A DNA stretch of 7,553 bases from Planctomycetaceae bacterium (GTDB lineage: Bacteria; Planctomycetota; Planctomycetia; Pirellulales; UBA1268): the NCBI GenBank assembly GCA_947464585.1, contig CANHYS010000086.1, positions 1-7,553 on the forward strand, written 5' to 3'. Below the pieces are notes generated by a model. It worked only from the letters and a program-made list of their open reading frames with translations. It had not been told where the DNA came from and did not search any database. A program made the translations under genes and the position numbers. Positions 1 to 6,216 of the stretch are shown piece by piece; positions within the stretch are counted from its first letter, which is position 1; each line of letters begins with the position of its first letter.

Positions 1-918
1 GACGGCGCCGACATCACCGACCGCCACGCCCGGCAGCGGGAGGTGGGCTTCGTGTTTCAGCACTATGCGCTCTTTCGCCACATGAGCGTGTTCGAGAACA
101 TCGCCTTCGGGCTGCGGGTTCGCAAGGCCCCCAAGCACGAAGTGGAGACGAAGGTCAACGAACTGCTGCACCTCGTGCGGCTCGACGGCCTCGGCGGTCG
201 CAAGCCCGCGCAGCTTTCCGGTGGACAACGGCAACGGGTGGCCCTCGCCCGGGCGCTGGCCATCCGGCCGAAGATCCTCCTGCTCGACGAGCCCTTCGGG
301 GCGCTCGACGCCAAGGTGCGCGTGGAACTGCGGCAATGGCTGCGGCGGCTGCACGACGAGATCGGCATGACCAGCGTGTTCGTGACGCATGATCAGGAGG
401 AGGCCTTCGAACTCGCCGACGAGGTGGTGGTGATGAACCACGGAAAAATCGAACAGCGGGGCACGCCCGACGAGGTCTTCGAACATCCGGCCACGCCGTT
501 CGTGATGGACTTCCTCGGCAATGTGAATGTCTTCCACGGCAGGGTCGAGAAGGGGCAGGCGTTCTGGCACGGCATCCCGATCGACTATCCCGACTATCCG
601 CATTCGCAGGCTCGGCCGGCGCGGGTCTACCTCCGCCCGCACGAACTCGATATCGCCCGCACGAACGCACATGCCCCAAACGGGCCTGCCGCAAACGATG
701 CCGTGGGCAATGGCAGCCTGCCGGCGAGCGTGCTGAGGATCGCCCGCAGCGGCGCGATCGTGCGGATCTCATGCCGGCCCGATGGCGCCGAGAGCGAGTT
801 TCACGTCGACCTGCCGGCCGATACGGCCCGTGATCTGGCCCTCCAGCCAGGCGAGCGGGTGGCCATCACTCCCCGCAAGGTCCGCGTGTTTCTCCCCGAT
901 CCCGAATACGTGATCTGA
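1..918 (+). CDS. cysA: Sulfate/thiosulfate ABC transporter ATP-binding protein CysA (5' end outside window)
   Basis: This is the ATPase subunit that powers sulfate/thiosulfate import at the inner face of the cytoplasmic membrane, feeding cysteine synthesis. The frame is open from base 1, so the gene starts upstream; the visible part is 305 residues and the Walker A loop is missing. Visible ABC motifs, numbered from the window edge, are the Q-loop FVFQHYALF (about 17-25), signature LSGGQRQR (about 72-79), Walker [13 protein letters not shown] (about 92-103) and the switch histidine in FVTHDQEEA (about H130). The run [21 protein letters not shown] is close to what is known of CysA rather than of sugar or polyamine ATPases. 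The C-terminal 140 residues or so form a TOBE-like regulatory region. A GTG at 43 lies in frame but is internal to the Q-loop strand and is not a start. The stop is TGA at 916-918. A CysA-like ATPase for another oxyanion is the alternative. Confidence 0.9.
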   Translation, partial: DGADITDRHARQREVGFVFQHYALFRHMSVFENIAFGLRVRKAPKHEVETKVNELLHLVRLDGLGGRKPAQLSGGQRQRVALARALAIRPKILLLDEPFGALDAKVRVELRQWLRRLHDEIGMTSVFVTHDQEEAFELADEVVVMNHGKIEQRGTPDEVFEHPATPFVMDFLGNVNVFHGRVEKGQAFWHGIPIDYPDYPHSQARPARVYLRPHELDIARTNAHAPNGPAANDAVGNGSLPASVLRIARSGAIVRISCRPDGAESEFHVDLPADTARDLALQPGERVAITPRKVRVFLPDPEYVI

Positions 919-972
919 AAACCCTCTTCATCTGTCCTCTCCCCTAATCCCCAGCAGCGCCCCGAGCATCAC

Positions 973-1185
973 ATGAGCAACAAACCAACCGACGGTCAGC
1001 GGCATGGCGACGATGCCACCGCCTCGCCAGAGCCCACTGCAACGACGAACGACGTCGCCCTGGCCAGGATTGGAGACGCCCTGCGGGGACTCCGTTACGG
1101 GTCCGTATTGGCGATCGTGCAGGACGGCGTCGTCGTGCAGATCGAACGGACTGAGAAGACCCGGCTCGAGAAGTCCGCACGGTAG
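973..1185 (+). CDS. YezD-like small protein (DUF2292 family)
   Basis: A 70-residue soluble protein. Residues 1-26 are polar and look disordered. Residues 27-66 match the YezD/DUF2292 pattern as I know it: an ALxxIxxAL helix, then LRYGSV, then the short beta segment VQDGVVVQIERTEKTR. The biochemical role of the family is not established. Members are repeatedly found beside sulfate and cysteine assimilation genes, and here the gene starts 54 bp after cysA on the same strand, which fits co-transcription. The ATG at 973 has no convincing Shine-Dalgarno sequence (only a GAG at 964-966), so translation may depend on coupling or be SD-independent. The frame with the conserved motif is unambiguous; two other frames through this stretch are open but match nothing I recognise. 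Confidence 0.8.
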   Translation: MSNKPTDGQRHGDDATASPEPTATTNDVALARIGDALRGLRYGSVLAIVQDGVVVQIERTEKTRLEKSAR

Positions 1186-1320
1186 TTTTTTGCCACCCAG
1201 ATAAATCATTACTTTATTGGTAGTGATTGATCGATTAAGCAGCTACATAGACAGCCTTCGTTCCCTGATTTTGCTAAAATATTGCAATAAAAAGGCTAAT
1301 AAAAATTTTTAGTCAATTGC

Positions 1321-1348
1321 TTGACAAACTTGATCGACTTAATAACAT
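1321..1348 (+). promoter_or_regulatory. Predicted sigma70-type promoter
   Basis: A perfect -35 hexamer TTGACA (1321-1326) is followed after 16 bp by TAACAT (1343-1348), which matches four of six positions of the TATAAT consensus. The expected start of transcription is near 1355, giving a leader of about 190 nt before the ATG at 1544. Its place in an AT-rich island between two functionally unrelated gene pairs supports its being real. No operator or known regulator site is recognised; the palindrome at 1300-1311 lies just upstream of the -35 box and could be one. Confidence 0.5.
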
Positions 1349-1518
1349 ATCGAAAAGAATGTCGTTTTCGCAGGGCTCACTGAGGACTCACGAGAACGAT
1401 CCGAAAAGTGGTCTTCAATCGCTGATCCGACAAGACGGACAGCAGCCCCCGCGGCACCACTCAAGCACCATCCGCATCACACAGACGCGACGCCGACCGG
1501 AATAACCGGAGGACCGCG

Positions 1519-1530
1519 ATGGCTCAATAA
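1519..1530 (+). other. Three-codon upstream ORF (Met-Ala-Gln-stop)
   Basis: ATG GCT CAA TAA is preceded six bases upstream by a strong Shine-Dalgarno sequence, GGAGG (1508-1512). Its stop codon abuts AGGAG (1531-1535), the Shine-Dalgarno sequence of the gene starting at 1544. The mini-ORF is in a different frame from that gene. CCGG at 1497-1500 can pair with CCGG at 1506-1509 and would partly cover the first ribosome site. It may be a translated leader that couples or tunes expression, or it may be chance. Confidence 0.35.
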
Positions 1531-1543
1531 AGGAGCCCTCGAC

Positions 1544-2200
1544 ATGTCCTCGGCAGCACTCTCCTACACCCCCGGCCAGTCTCGCCGACTCTCGACCAAA
1601 CGATACGGCAGCACGGCATCCTCCGCCTCGTCGCTCGCCGCCGATGCGGCCATCCGCGACTTCAAGGACGACCGTCGCCGTCGCAGCCGTGGCAAAGACG
1701 AGCAGGGCGGTGAATCGGCACTCGGCCGTGGTGTCGACGAATTCGCGTCGAACGTCTCGGCCACGGTCGAGTCGCTTGGCATGCCGCGGTGGATCGTGCG
1801 GGCCCTCGTGCTGGCAGGCGTCGGCATCGTGCTCGCGGTTGCCGTCGTCAATACGCTGCCGATGCTGGCCAGGCACGTCGTCTCCGGCACCGCCACGTTC
1901 AACGGCAAGCCGCTCGGCCGCGTCAGCTTGAACTTCCAACGCATTGCAGGCTCTGGAGCACTGGAGACAAGAACCGTCGTCGCGGCAGCGGATGGTTCGT
2001 TCACGATCGCCACGGATGAGGGGCTTCCCTCAGGCGTCTATGCGGTATCCGTCCGTCCCGGCGAATCCGGCCAGCCCATCCCAAAGAACTACCTCTCACC
2101 GGAGACAAGCCCCCTGCGGTTCGAGATCCGCGAAGACCTGACCGGGATGCAGATCTCCGTCCGCGATGGCAAACAGCCCATCCGCAGAAACCGCAGATGA
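1544..2200 (+). CDS. Membrane-anchored transthyretin/carboxypeptidase-regulatory-like protein
   Basis: A 218-residue protein. Residues 1-80 are Ser/Arg/Lys-rich and probably cytoplasmic, including the very basic KDDRRRRSRGK (41-51). One membrane helix follows (about 84-106, WIVRALVLAGVGIVLAVAVV). The rest (112-205) is a small beta domain beginning VSGTATFNGKPLGRVSLNFQ, with the AADGSFTI and GVYAVSV strands typical of the planctomycete transthyretin-like fold. The segment IPKNYLSPETSPLRFEI matches the usual end of that domain. Planctomycete members as I know them are mostly lipoproteins with a lipobox cysteine; this one has no cysteine and uses a transmembrane anchor instead. The start is set by AGGAG at 1531-1535, 8 bases before the ATG. 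The DUF1559 gene starts 92 bp after its stop, an arrangement common in this phylum. Molecular function is unknown; a periplasmic or cell-surface role is inferred. Confidence 0.7.
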   Translation: MSSAALSYTPGQSRRLSTKRYGSTASSASSLAADAAIRDFKDDRRRRSRGKDEQGGESALGRGVDEFASNVSATVESLGMPRWIVRALVLAGVGIVLAVAVVNTLPMLARHVVSGTATFNGKPLGRVSLNFQRIAGSGALETRTVVAAADGSFTIATDEGLPSGVYAVSVRPGESGQPIPKNYLSPETSPLRFEIREDLTGMQISVRDGKQPIRRNRR

Positions 2201-2292
2201 TCCCCCTGACCGTATGCCCCTGAGTCCTCGCTCACGTTGATCGAGGCCTGATTCCGTTCGATTCGTTTTATTTCTTTCCCTGGAGATTCCCC

Positions 2293-3471
2293 ATGTCAAT
2301 CCTCACACCAGCCCGGCTCCGCCGGGGTTTTACGCTGGTCGAACTGTTGGTCGTGATCGCCATCATCGGCACGCTCGTCGGCCTGCTGCTGCCGGCCGTG
2401 CAGGCTGCCCGCGAATCTGCCCGCCGCAACAGCTGCTCCAACAACGTGAAGCAGATCGGTACGGCGACGCAGACCTTCGCCGACGGCACCGGAGGCTCGC
2501 TGCCTAACAGTCTCCGCACCGCCGGCCTGCGGCTCGGGTTCTTCGTGCGTCTCCTCCCATACATTGAACGCACGGCGCTCTTTGATCGCTACGACCCGAC
2601 CGTCACGTGGTCAAAGAACACGGTGTCGTCCGGCTTCACAATCCCCAACTACGTGCTGGCCGCGACGCGGATCAATTCGTATGAATGCCCGTCGGCCCCG
2701 AACCCCGACCAGCGGTTCGACTACGACCCGCAGTCGAGCAGCCAGCCGTATGCCGTGCCAGCCACCTACGCGAAGGCGACGACCAACGCGGCGGGCACCG
2801 ATTTCTCGAACGTCTCGGCGTCGCCGGGCTTCGCAGCACCGTCCGACTACGGTCCGACGATCTACGTTGACAACGCTCTGGCCAATACGACGTCGCCACT
2901 GGTGCCCAACGACAACCAGGCCGACAAAGCTGCTGCCGCGGCCCCCGTGGCAGACAGGGGCAACACGACGCCGAGCACTGGCGACGGCCTGCTGCCCAAG
3001 GACTACGGCGATGGTTCCAAGCCAAAGTTCTCGGATGCCACAGACGGCCTCTCGCAGACGATCCTCGCCGCAGAGAGTGCCGGCCGACCGTTCCTCTACC
3101 GGAAGACCGGCCGCGCCGACGATGCGACCAACAAGTTTCCGACGCTGCGGGTCAATGGCGGCGGCTGGGTGCGTCCGGCGTCCGACATCTCCGTCGACGG
3201 CTCGAACGTGCCCGGCACGACCTTCCGGTCGAGCCCGACGGCCGTCGTCAATGCCACGAACGGCGAAAGCATGCTGACGGCAGCCTACGGGTCGGGCTAC
3301 TACGGCTCCGACGGCGGCTCCGAGGTCTTCGCCTTCCACCCGGGCGGCGCGCTCGTGGTGTTCGGCGACGGGAGCACAAGGCTGATCGCCAAAGACGTGA
3401 CGATCCGCGTCTTCTCGGCGCTGGTGACCCGTGCCGGCAGCGAGCACCTCGGCGACAAGGAAAAGTTTTAA
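2293..3471 (+). CDS. DUF1559 domain-containing prepilin-like protein
   Basis: A 392-residue type IV pilin-like (pseudopilin) protein of the large planctomycete DUF1559 family. The basic leader [12 protein letters not shown] is followed by the prepilin peptidase site G12/F13. [33 protein letters not shown] forms the hydrophobic N-terminal helix, with the conserved Glu at +5 (E17). [11 protein letters not shown] marks the start of the globular domain. Near the C-terminus [14 protein letters not shown] gives the family's H-X9-DG signature, with exactly nine residues between His and Asp. The ATG at 2293 has GGAG at 2282-2285. It is probably exported and assembled into, or displayed on, the cell envelope by pilus/type II secretion machinery; the role of the family is not established. 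It may be co-transcribed with the preceding gene, and a strong terminator follows at 3544. Confidence 0.93.
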   Translation: MSILTPARLRRGFTLVELLVVIAIIGTLVGLLLPAVQAARESARRNSCSNNVKQIGTATQTFADGTGGSLPNSLRTAGLRLGFFVRLLPYIERTALFDRYDPTVTWSKNTVSSGFTIPNYVLAATRINSYECPSAPNPDQRFDYDPQSSSQPYAVPATYAKATTNAAGTDFSNVSASPGFAAPSDYGPTIYVDNALANTTSPLVPNDNQADKAAAAAPVADRGNTTPSTGDGLLPKDYGDGSKPKFSDATDGLSQTILAAESAGRPFLYRKTGRADDATNKFPTLRVNGGGWVRPASDISVDGSNVPGTTFRSSPTAVVNATNGESMLTAAYGSGYYGSDGGSEVFAFHPGGALVVFGDGSTRLIAKDVTIRVFSALVTRAGSEHLGDKEKF

Positions 3472-3543
3472 TGTGAGTGTGTGCTCGCGAGCACAACGGG
3501 GCTGCATACCCCCGCCGCTCTCGCCCAGCTGCGCAGCCTTGAA

Positions 3544-3581
3544 GAAAGCCCCGGCCAGGATGGCCGGGGCTTTCTCTTTTT
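3544..3581 (+). terminator. Strong intrinsic terminator
   Basis: GAAAGCCCCGGCC (3544-3556) and GGCCGGGGCTTTC (3562-3574) form a perfect 13-bp stem with the 5-base loop AGGAT, followed by TCTTTTT. This is a textbook Rho-independent terminator 72 bp after the DUF1559 stop codon, closing that transcription unit. No stop or start codon of a real gene lies inside it. Confidence 0.92.
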
Positions 3582-3632
3582 CACACTGGCAGGGATTCGG
3601 CGGCAGTGGTCGGCAGCCGTGGAATGACGCAT

Positions 3633-3652
3633 CCCCCGGCTTGCGCCGGGGG
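3633..3652. repeat. GC-rich hairpin (inverted repeat)
   Basis: CCCCCGGC (3633-3640) and GCCGGGGG (3645-3652) form a perfect 8-bp stem closed by the loop TTGC. There is no T tract after it, and a good terminator already lies 52 bp upstream, so it is not an obvious terminator. It may be an intergenic REP-like element or act on the leader of the next gene if transcription starts upstream of it. Only one copy is present in the window. Confidence 0.55.
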
Positions 3653-3704
3653 CTTGTATGGGGGAGCCAGGTCGCCCCGGCACCGCCCACCGCTGGTTTT
3701 CCCA

Positions 3705-3710
3705 TATACT
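3705..3710 (+). promoter_or_regulatory. Possible -10 element for the membrane-protein gene
   Basis: TATACT (3705-3710) matches five of six positions of the -10 consensus in an otherwise GC-rich stretch, between the terminator and the next gene. No good -35 hexamer is visible at 16-18 bp spacing. If it is used, the leader would be about 65 nt. The gene needs its own promoter because of the terminator upstream. Confidence 0.3.
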
Positions 3711-3781
3711 GTCGTCCGACACACTTCCACGGATGCCCTGCATCCGGGCCCTCGTTCCCGAGGTCGGGCAGGACCGCCGGC

Positions 3782-5149
3782 ATGAGCGACATCCTCTTTC
3801 ACTACTACCGGGTCAATCCAACGACGTGGTTCTACCTGTCGTCGCTCCTGTCGATCGCGGTATTTTTCAAGTTCAACCGTGTCTGGAGCATGCGGAATCT
3901 CGACCTCGTCGGGCTCATTCTTCTGGCGCCGGGGCTGCTTGCGGTCGAATATGGCGGCTACAAGGCGAGCGCCTCCGCCCAGCAGCTTGGCTACATCTGG
4001 ATCTTTGCCGTCTCGGGCATCTTCCTCGTGCGGATGCTCTTCGATTCCCTGATGGTGCGTCGCCCGCTGCTCGACCCAAACCTCACGGTGGGCGGACTCG
4101 TGTTCCTGGGAATCTCGCTGCTCGTCTTCCTGCTGGCCAACGTGATTACCACGCGACCACAACGGGACGACCTCGCGGGTGCCGCCGCGGCGGCACGCCT
4201 CAATGCCCGCGAGGCGGAGGTCGATGCGGACCAACTCTCCCGGCTTGGCCCAGGCTACCCCCTGCTCTTCGTGCTGCCGCAGATCTCGACGCAACGCCTG
4301 TTCACGGCCGATCCCGACGCCGCCGATGCAACCAGCACCCCCGAGGCCACCAACCGCGTTGTCTACGAGACCACGGCCCGTGTGATGGCCATCCTGTCTC
4401 AGTTGGCGATCGTGGCAGGCATGGTGCTCATCGGCTGGCGGCACTTCGACGCCATCCGGTTGGGGATTGCCGCGGCCGTTCTCTATCTGCTGCTCCCCTA
4501 CACGGCGATCATGACCGGCCGGGTGGACCACGCGCTTCCCGGCGCCCTGATCGTGTGGGCCATCGCAGCCTACCGCCGGCCGTTCATCTCGGGCGCACTC
4601 ATCGGCCTGGCAACCGGCACGATCTACTACCCCGTTTTCCTGCTGCCACTTTGGTGCGGCTTCTACTGGCAGCGAGGCATCCGCCGGTTCGCGCTCGGGA
4701 TCGGCGCGGCGATCCTGGCGCTCGTCTTCGGCCTCTGGTTCACATCGCCCGACTCCACCGTTTTCATGGGCCAGCTCCGGCAGATGTTCGGCTGGATCTT
4801 CCCCAACGAAGTCTCGCTGGAAGGATTCTGGGCGCTGCCGTTCAACGACTCGGTCTTCAGACTGCCCGTGCTGGCCGCATTCGTCGCGATGATCTCCACG
4901 CTCGCCATCTGGCCGGCTCCCAAGAACCTCGGCACGCTGATGAGCTGCACCGCGGCCGTGCTGCTCGGCAGCCAGTTCTGGAAGGCGCACAACGGCGGCC
5001 TGTTCATGGCCTGGTTCCTGCCGGTGCTGTTGCTCGTGATCTTCCGCCCCAACCTCGAAAACCGAGTGGCAACGCTCGTGCTCGACGCGGAGTGGTTTCC
5101 GAAGCGACGCCGCCCCTCGCCGCCACTGGCCACCGACCGCGCCGCCTGA
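3782..5149 (+). CDS. Polytopic inner-membrane protein of unknown function
   Basis: A 455-residue protein with about eleven or twelve hydrophobic helices (approximately 13-30, 39-58, 69-88, 102-122, 203-219, 224-242, 252-264, 269-290, 303-320, 359-378, 385-400, 407-422). A polar stretch at about 124-200 separates the first four helices from the rest and could be one large loop. A basic tail (KRRRPSP, 441-447) probably faces the cytoplasm. The segment RVDHALPGALIVWAIAAYRRPFISGALIGLATGTIYYP is faintly like GT-C/DUF2029-type polyprenol-dependent glycosyltransferases, but no catalytic motif is clear, so function is left open. The frame stays open upstream to about 3431, but that part would overlap the DUF1559 gene and run through the terminator. 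The ATG at 3782 has AGGA at 3770-3773 with 8-base spacing and is preferred. The stop is only 29 bp from the stop of the convergent HEAT-repeat gene. Confidence 0.8.
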   Translation: MSDILFHYYRVNPTTWFYLSSLLSIAVFFKFNRVWSMRNLDLVGLILLAPGLLAVEYGGYKASASAQQLGYIWIFAVSGIFLVRMLFDSLMVRRPLLDPNLTVGGLVFLGISLLVFLLANVITTRPQRDDLAGAAAAARLNAREAEVDADQLSRLGPGYPLLFVLPQISTQRLFTADPDAADATSTPEATNRVVYETTARVMAILSQLAIVAGMVLIGWRHFDAIRLGIAAAVLYLLLPYTAIMTGRVDHALPGALIVWAIAAYRRPFISGALIGLATGTIYYPVFLLPLWCGFYWQRGIRRFALGIGAAILALVFGLWFTSPDSTVFMGQLRQMFGWIFPNEVSLEGFWALPFNDSVFRLPVLAAFVAMISTLAIWPAPKNLGTLMSCTAAVLLGSQFWKAHNGGLFMAWFLPVLLLVIFRPNLENRVATLVLDAEWFPKRRRPSPPLATDRAA

Positions 5150-5152
5150 CGA

Positions 5153-5191
5153 TCACCCGCGTCTGTCACCCGCGCCTGTCACCCGCGTCTG
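5153..5191. repeat. Three tandem 13-bp repeats at the end of the HEAT-repeat gene
   Basis: Read on the minus strand the unit is CAGACGCGGGTGA, present three times without gaps (5191-5179, 5178-5166, 5165-5153); the middle copy differs by one base. The first copy contains the last codons and TGA stop of the HEAT-repeat gene. The other two lie in the gap before the convergent membrane-protein gene. Because 13 is not a multiple of 3, the three TGA triplets fall in the three different reading frames. Confidence 0.85.
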
Positions 5192-6120
5192 GGGTCGAAG
5201 TCGGTTGGCACCTGGCGATTGGCCTGCCACGCCCGCCAGGCTGCGGTGTTCCAGTCGAAGTTTTCGCCGGTGATCTTCACGAGCGCCTCCAGCACCCGCT
5301 GATTCTGCACGCGGGTCTTCTGCCGTTTCGGCCCTCCTCCCATCGAGAGCCCGCCTCCGGAGGGTGTGAACGTGGCGGTCGTCGAGCCTTCGGGGCCACC
5401 CCCTCCGGCCACCACCATGTGTTCGGTCTCGAGCGCGCCGATCAGCGGGCCTACGGCCGATGCCGAGCCGAGCCGGCCGAGAGCCTCGGCGGCGCGGTTG
5501 ATCCGGGCGTTGTCGGCACCGCCCAGTGCTCCCGCGATCGCCTGCGCCGCCATCTCGGGGCCGATGTCCACCAGTCGCTCGGCAGCGAGGATCCTCGTCT
5601 CCGGATCGGCGTGGTCGACGGCCATGGAGACCAGTACGGTCATGGCCTCCGGCCCCCGAATGTGCGACAGCGCCTCGACGTAGTCGGCCCGCACGCGAGG
5701 CATCCGCTCCTTGCCGAGCGCCGCGGCCAGCGCCGGCACGGCGAACGGGTCGGCGATTTCGCGGATCTCCTCCGTGGCAGCCTCGGCCTGCCTGGGATCG
5801 TCGAGACGCTTCCGCAGCCGTTCGAGCCGGATCGTCCATTCCTTCTGCGCGAGGTTCACGCGGTCGGCCCGCTCGATCAGTTCGATCTCCTGCACCGTCC
5901 GCCACATGCCACGGTACCGCACGAAGCCGCGGGCAGTCATCAGCTCCTGCGGGCTCGGCGGTTTCTCAGTCGTGGTCTCGGCCGTAGTCTCGGCCGTAGT
6001 CTCGGCCGTAGTCTCGGCCGTAGTCTCGGCAACCGAGGCAGGCTCGTCGCCCCTGACGGCCCCCGGCAGCGACGCCGTCATCAGTAGCACCGCGGCGACG
6101 ATCGGGGGACAAAATCGCAT
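5179..6120 (-). CDS. Secreted HEAT-repeat protein
   Basis: A 313-residue protein. Residues 1-24 (MRFCPPIVAAVLLMTASLPGAVRG) are a good Sec signal peptide, so it is probably exported. Residues 31-50 are five perfect AETT repeats, a flexible acidic/Thr linker. GFVRYRGMWRTVQEIEL (65-81) is a segment I associate with planctomycete envelope proteins. A charged helix (about 85-107) precedes alpha-helical HEAT/PBS-like repeats (about 108-232; e.g. DPFAVPALAAALG, DPETRILAAERLVDIG, NARINRAAEALGRLG, SAVGPLIGALE). A Gly-rich insert (238-264) is followed by a Trp-containing end (VLEALVKITGENFDWNTAAWRAWQANR). HEAT repeats usually make protein-binding scaffolds; no enzyme motif is seen. The frame is open 31 codons further upstream, but the ATG at 6120 has AGGG six bases before it and places the signal peptide at the N-terminus. 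It lies 96 bp downstream of the GspF-like gene on the same strand. Confidence 0.82.
   Translation of the reverse strand: MRFCPPIVAAVLLMTASLPGAVRGDEPASVAETTAETTAETTAETTAETTTEKPPSPQELMTARGFVRYRGMWRTVQEIELIERADRVNLAQKEWTIRLERLRKRLDDPRQAEAATEEIREIADPFAVPALAAALGKERMPRVRADYVEALSHIRGPEAMTVLVSMAVDHADPETRILAAERLVDIGPEMAAQAIAGALGGADNARINRAAEALGRLGSASAVGPLIGALETEHMVVAGGGGPEGSTTATFTPSGGGLSMGGGPKRQKTRVQNQRVLEALVKITGENFDWNTAAWRAWQANRQVPTDFDPRRG
5972..6031 (-). repeat. 12-bp tandem repeat, five copies, coding (AETT)5
   Basis: On the plus strand the unit is GTAGTCTCGGCC, repeated five times head to tail. The copy at 5972-5983 has one substitution (GTGG...) and the copy at 6020-6031 differs in its last base. 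It lies in frame inside the HEAT-repeat gene, just after the signal peptide, and codes for five Ala-Glu-Thr-Thr units. Near-identity at the DNA level suggests recent slippage expansion, and copy-number change would not alter the frame. Confidence 0.9.
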
Positions 6121-6178
6121 GGCATGCCCTGCTGACGGATCGGTCTCAGGGAAGTCTATCGGCAGGGCAGGTCGCGAG

Positions 6179-6202
6179 AAAAAAGCTGGCAGCCACCTTT
6201 TT
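6179..6202 (-). terminator. Possible weak terminator or attenuator between the GspF-like and HEAT-repeat genes
   Basis: On the minus strand AAAAAG pairs with CTTTTT around the inner stem TGG/CCA with loop CTG, broken by one G-G mismatch, and the sequence ends in six T. It starts 14 bp after the GspF-like stop. The short, A-T-rich, mismatched stem makes termination partial at best. It may separate the two genes or simply reduce read-through; it could also work on the plus strand, where T5 follows the stem. Confidence 0.35.
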
Positions 6203-6216
6203 CCGATCCGCAAGCA

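Larger units (their letters stand above)
1186..1543. other. 358-bp intergenic region with an AT-rich core
   Basis: No gene is supported here. From about 1187 to 1360 the sequence is markedly AT-rich, unlike the GC-rich genes on both sides. It begins with a T6 run directly after the YezD-like stop, but no stable stem precedes that run, so a terminator is not called. It contains an imperfect inverted repeat (1204-1213 with 1219-1228, including two G-U pairs), the palindromes ATTGCAAT (1281-1288) and TAAAAATTTTTA (1300-1311), and a promoter at 1321-1348. TTGATCGATTAA (1227-1238) recurs with one inserted base at 1330-1342. From about 1360 onward base composition returns to normal, consistent with an untranslated leader of roughly 190 nt for the next gene. 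Confidence 0.6.

Noticed and set aside
1184..1191. Terminator at the T6 run after the YezD-like gene
   Set aside because: No stable stem can be formed from the bases directly before the T run.
1317..1505. 62-codon frame starting with TTG in the AT-rich region
   Set aside because: Its start overlaps the predicted -35 box, there is no ribosome binding site, and the product resembles no family.
2237..2271. Promoter directly before the DUF1559 gene
   Set aside because: TTGATC is present but no acceptable -10 hexamer lies 16-18 bp downstream. Co-transcription from 1321 explains expression equally well.
3431..3781. Longer N-terminus for the membrane protein
   Set aside because: It would overlap the DUF1559 gene, read through the terminator stem, and add residues with no domain. 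The ATG at 3782 has a well-placed AGGA.
2611..3792. Minus-strand open frame of 393 codons
   Set aside because: It lies antisense to the DUF1559 gene, whose prepilin leader and H-X9-DG motif are clear, and it crosses the terminator hairpin.
3581..4990. Minus-strand open frame of 469 codons
   Set aside because: It is antisense to the membrane-protein gene, which has clear transmembrane helices in its own frame. The antisense product is a charged low-complexity chain without hydrophobic or domain structure.
3658..6087. Plus-strand open frame of 809 codons
   Set aside because: It runs through the membrane-protein gene in another frame and then antisense to the HEAT-repeat gene. The translation is rich in Arg, Pro, Gly and His with no recognisable domain, which is typical of a shadow frame in GC-rich DNA.
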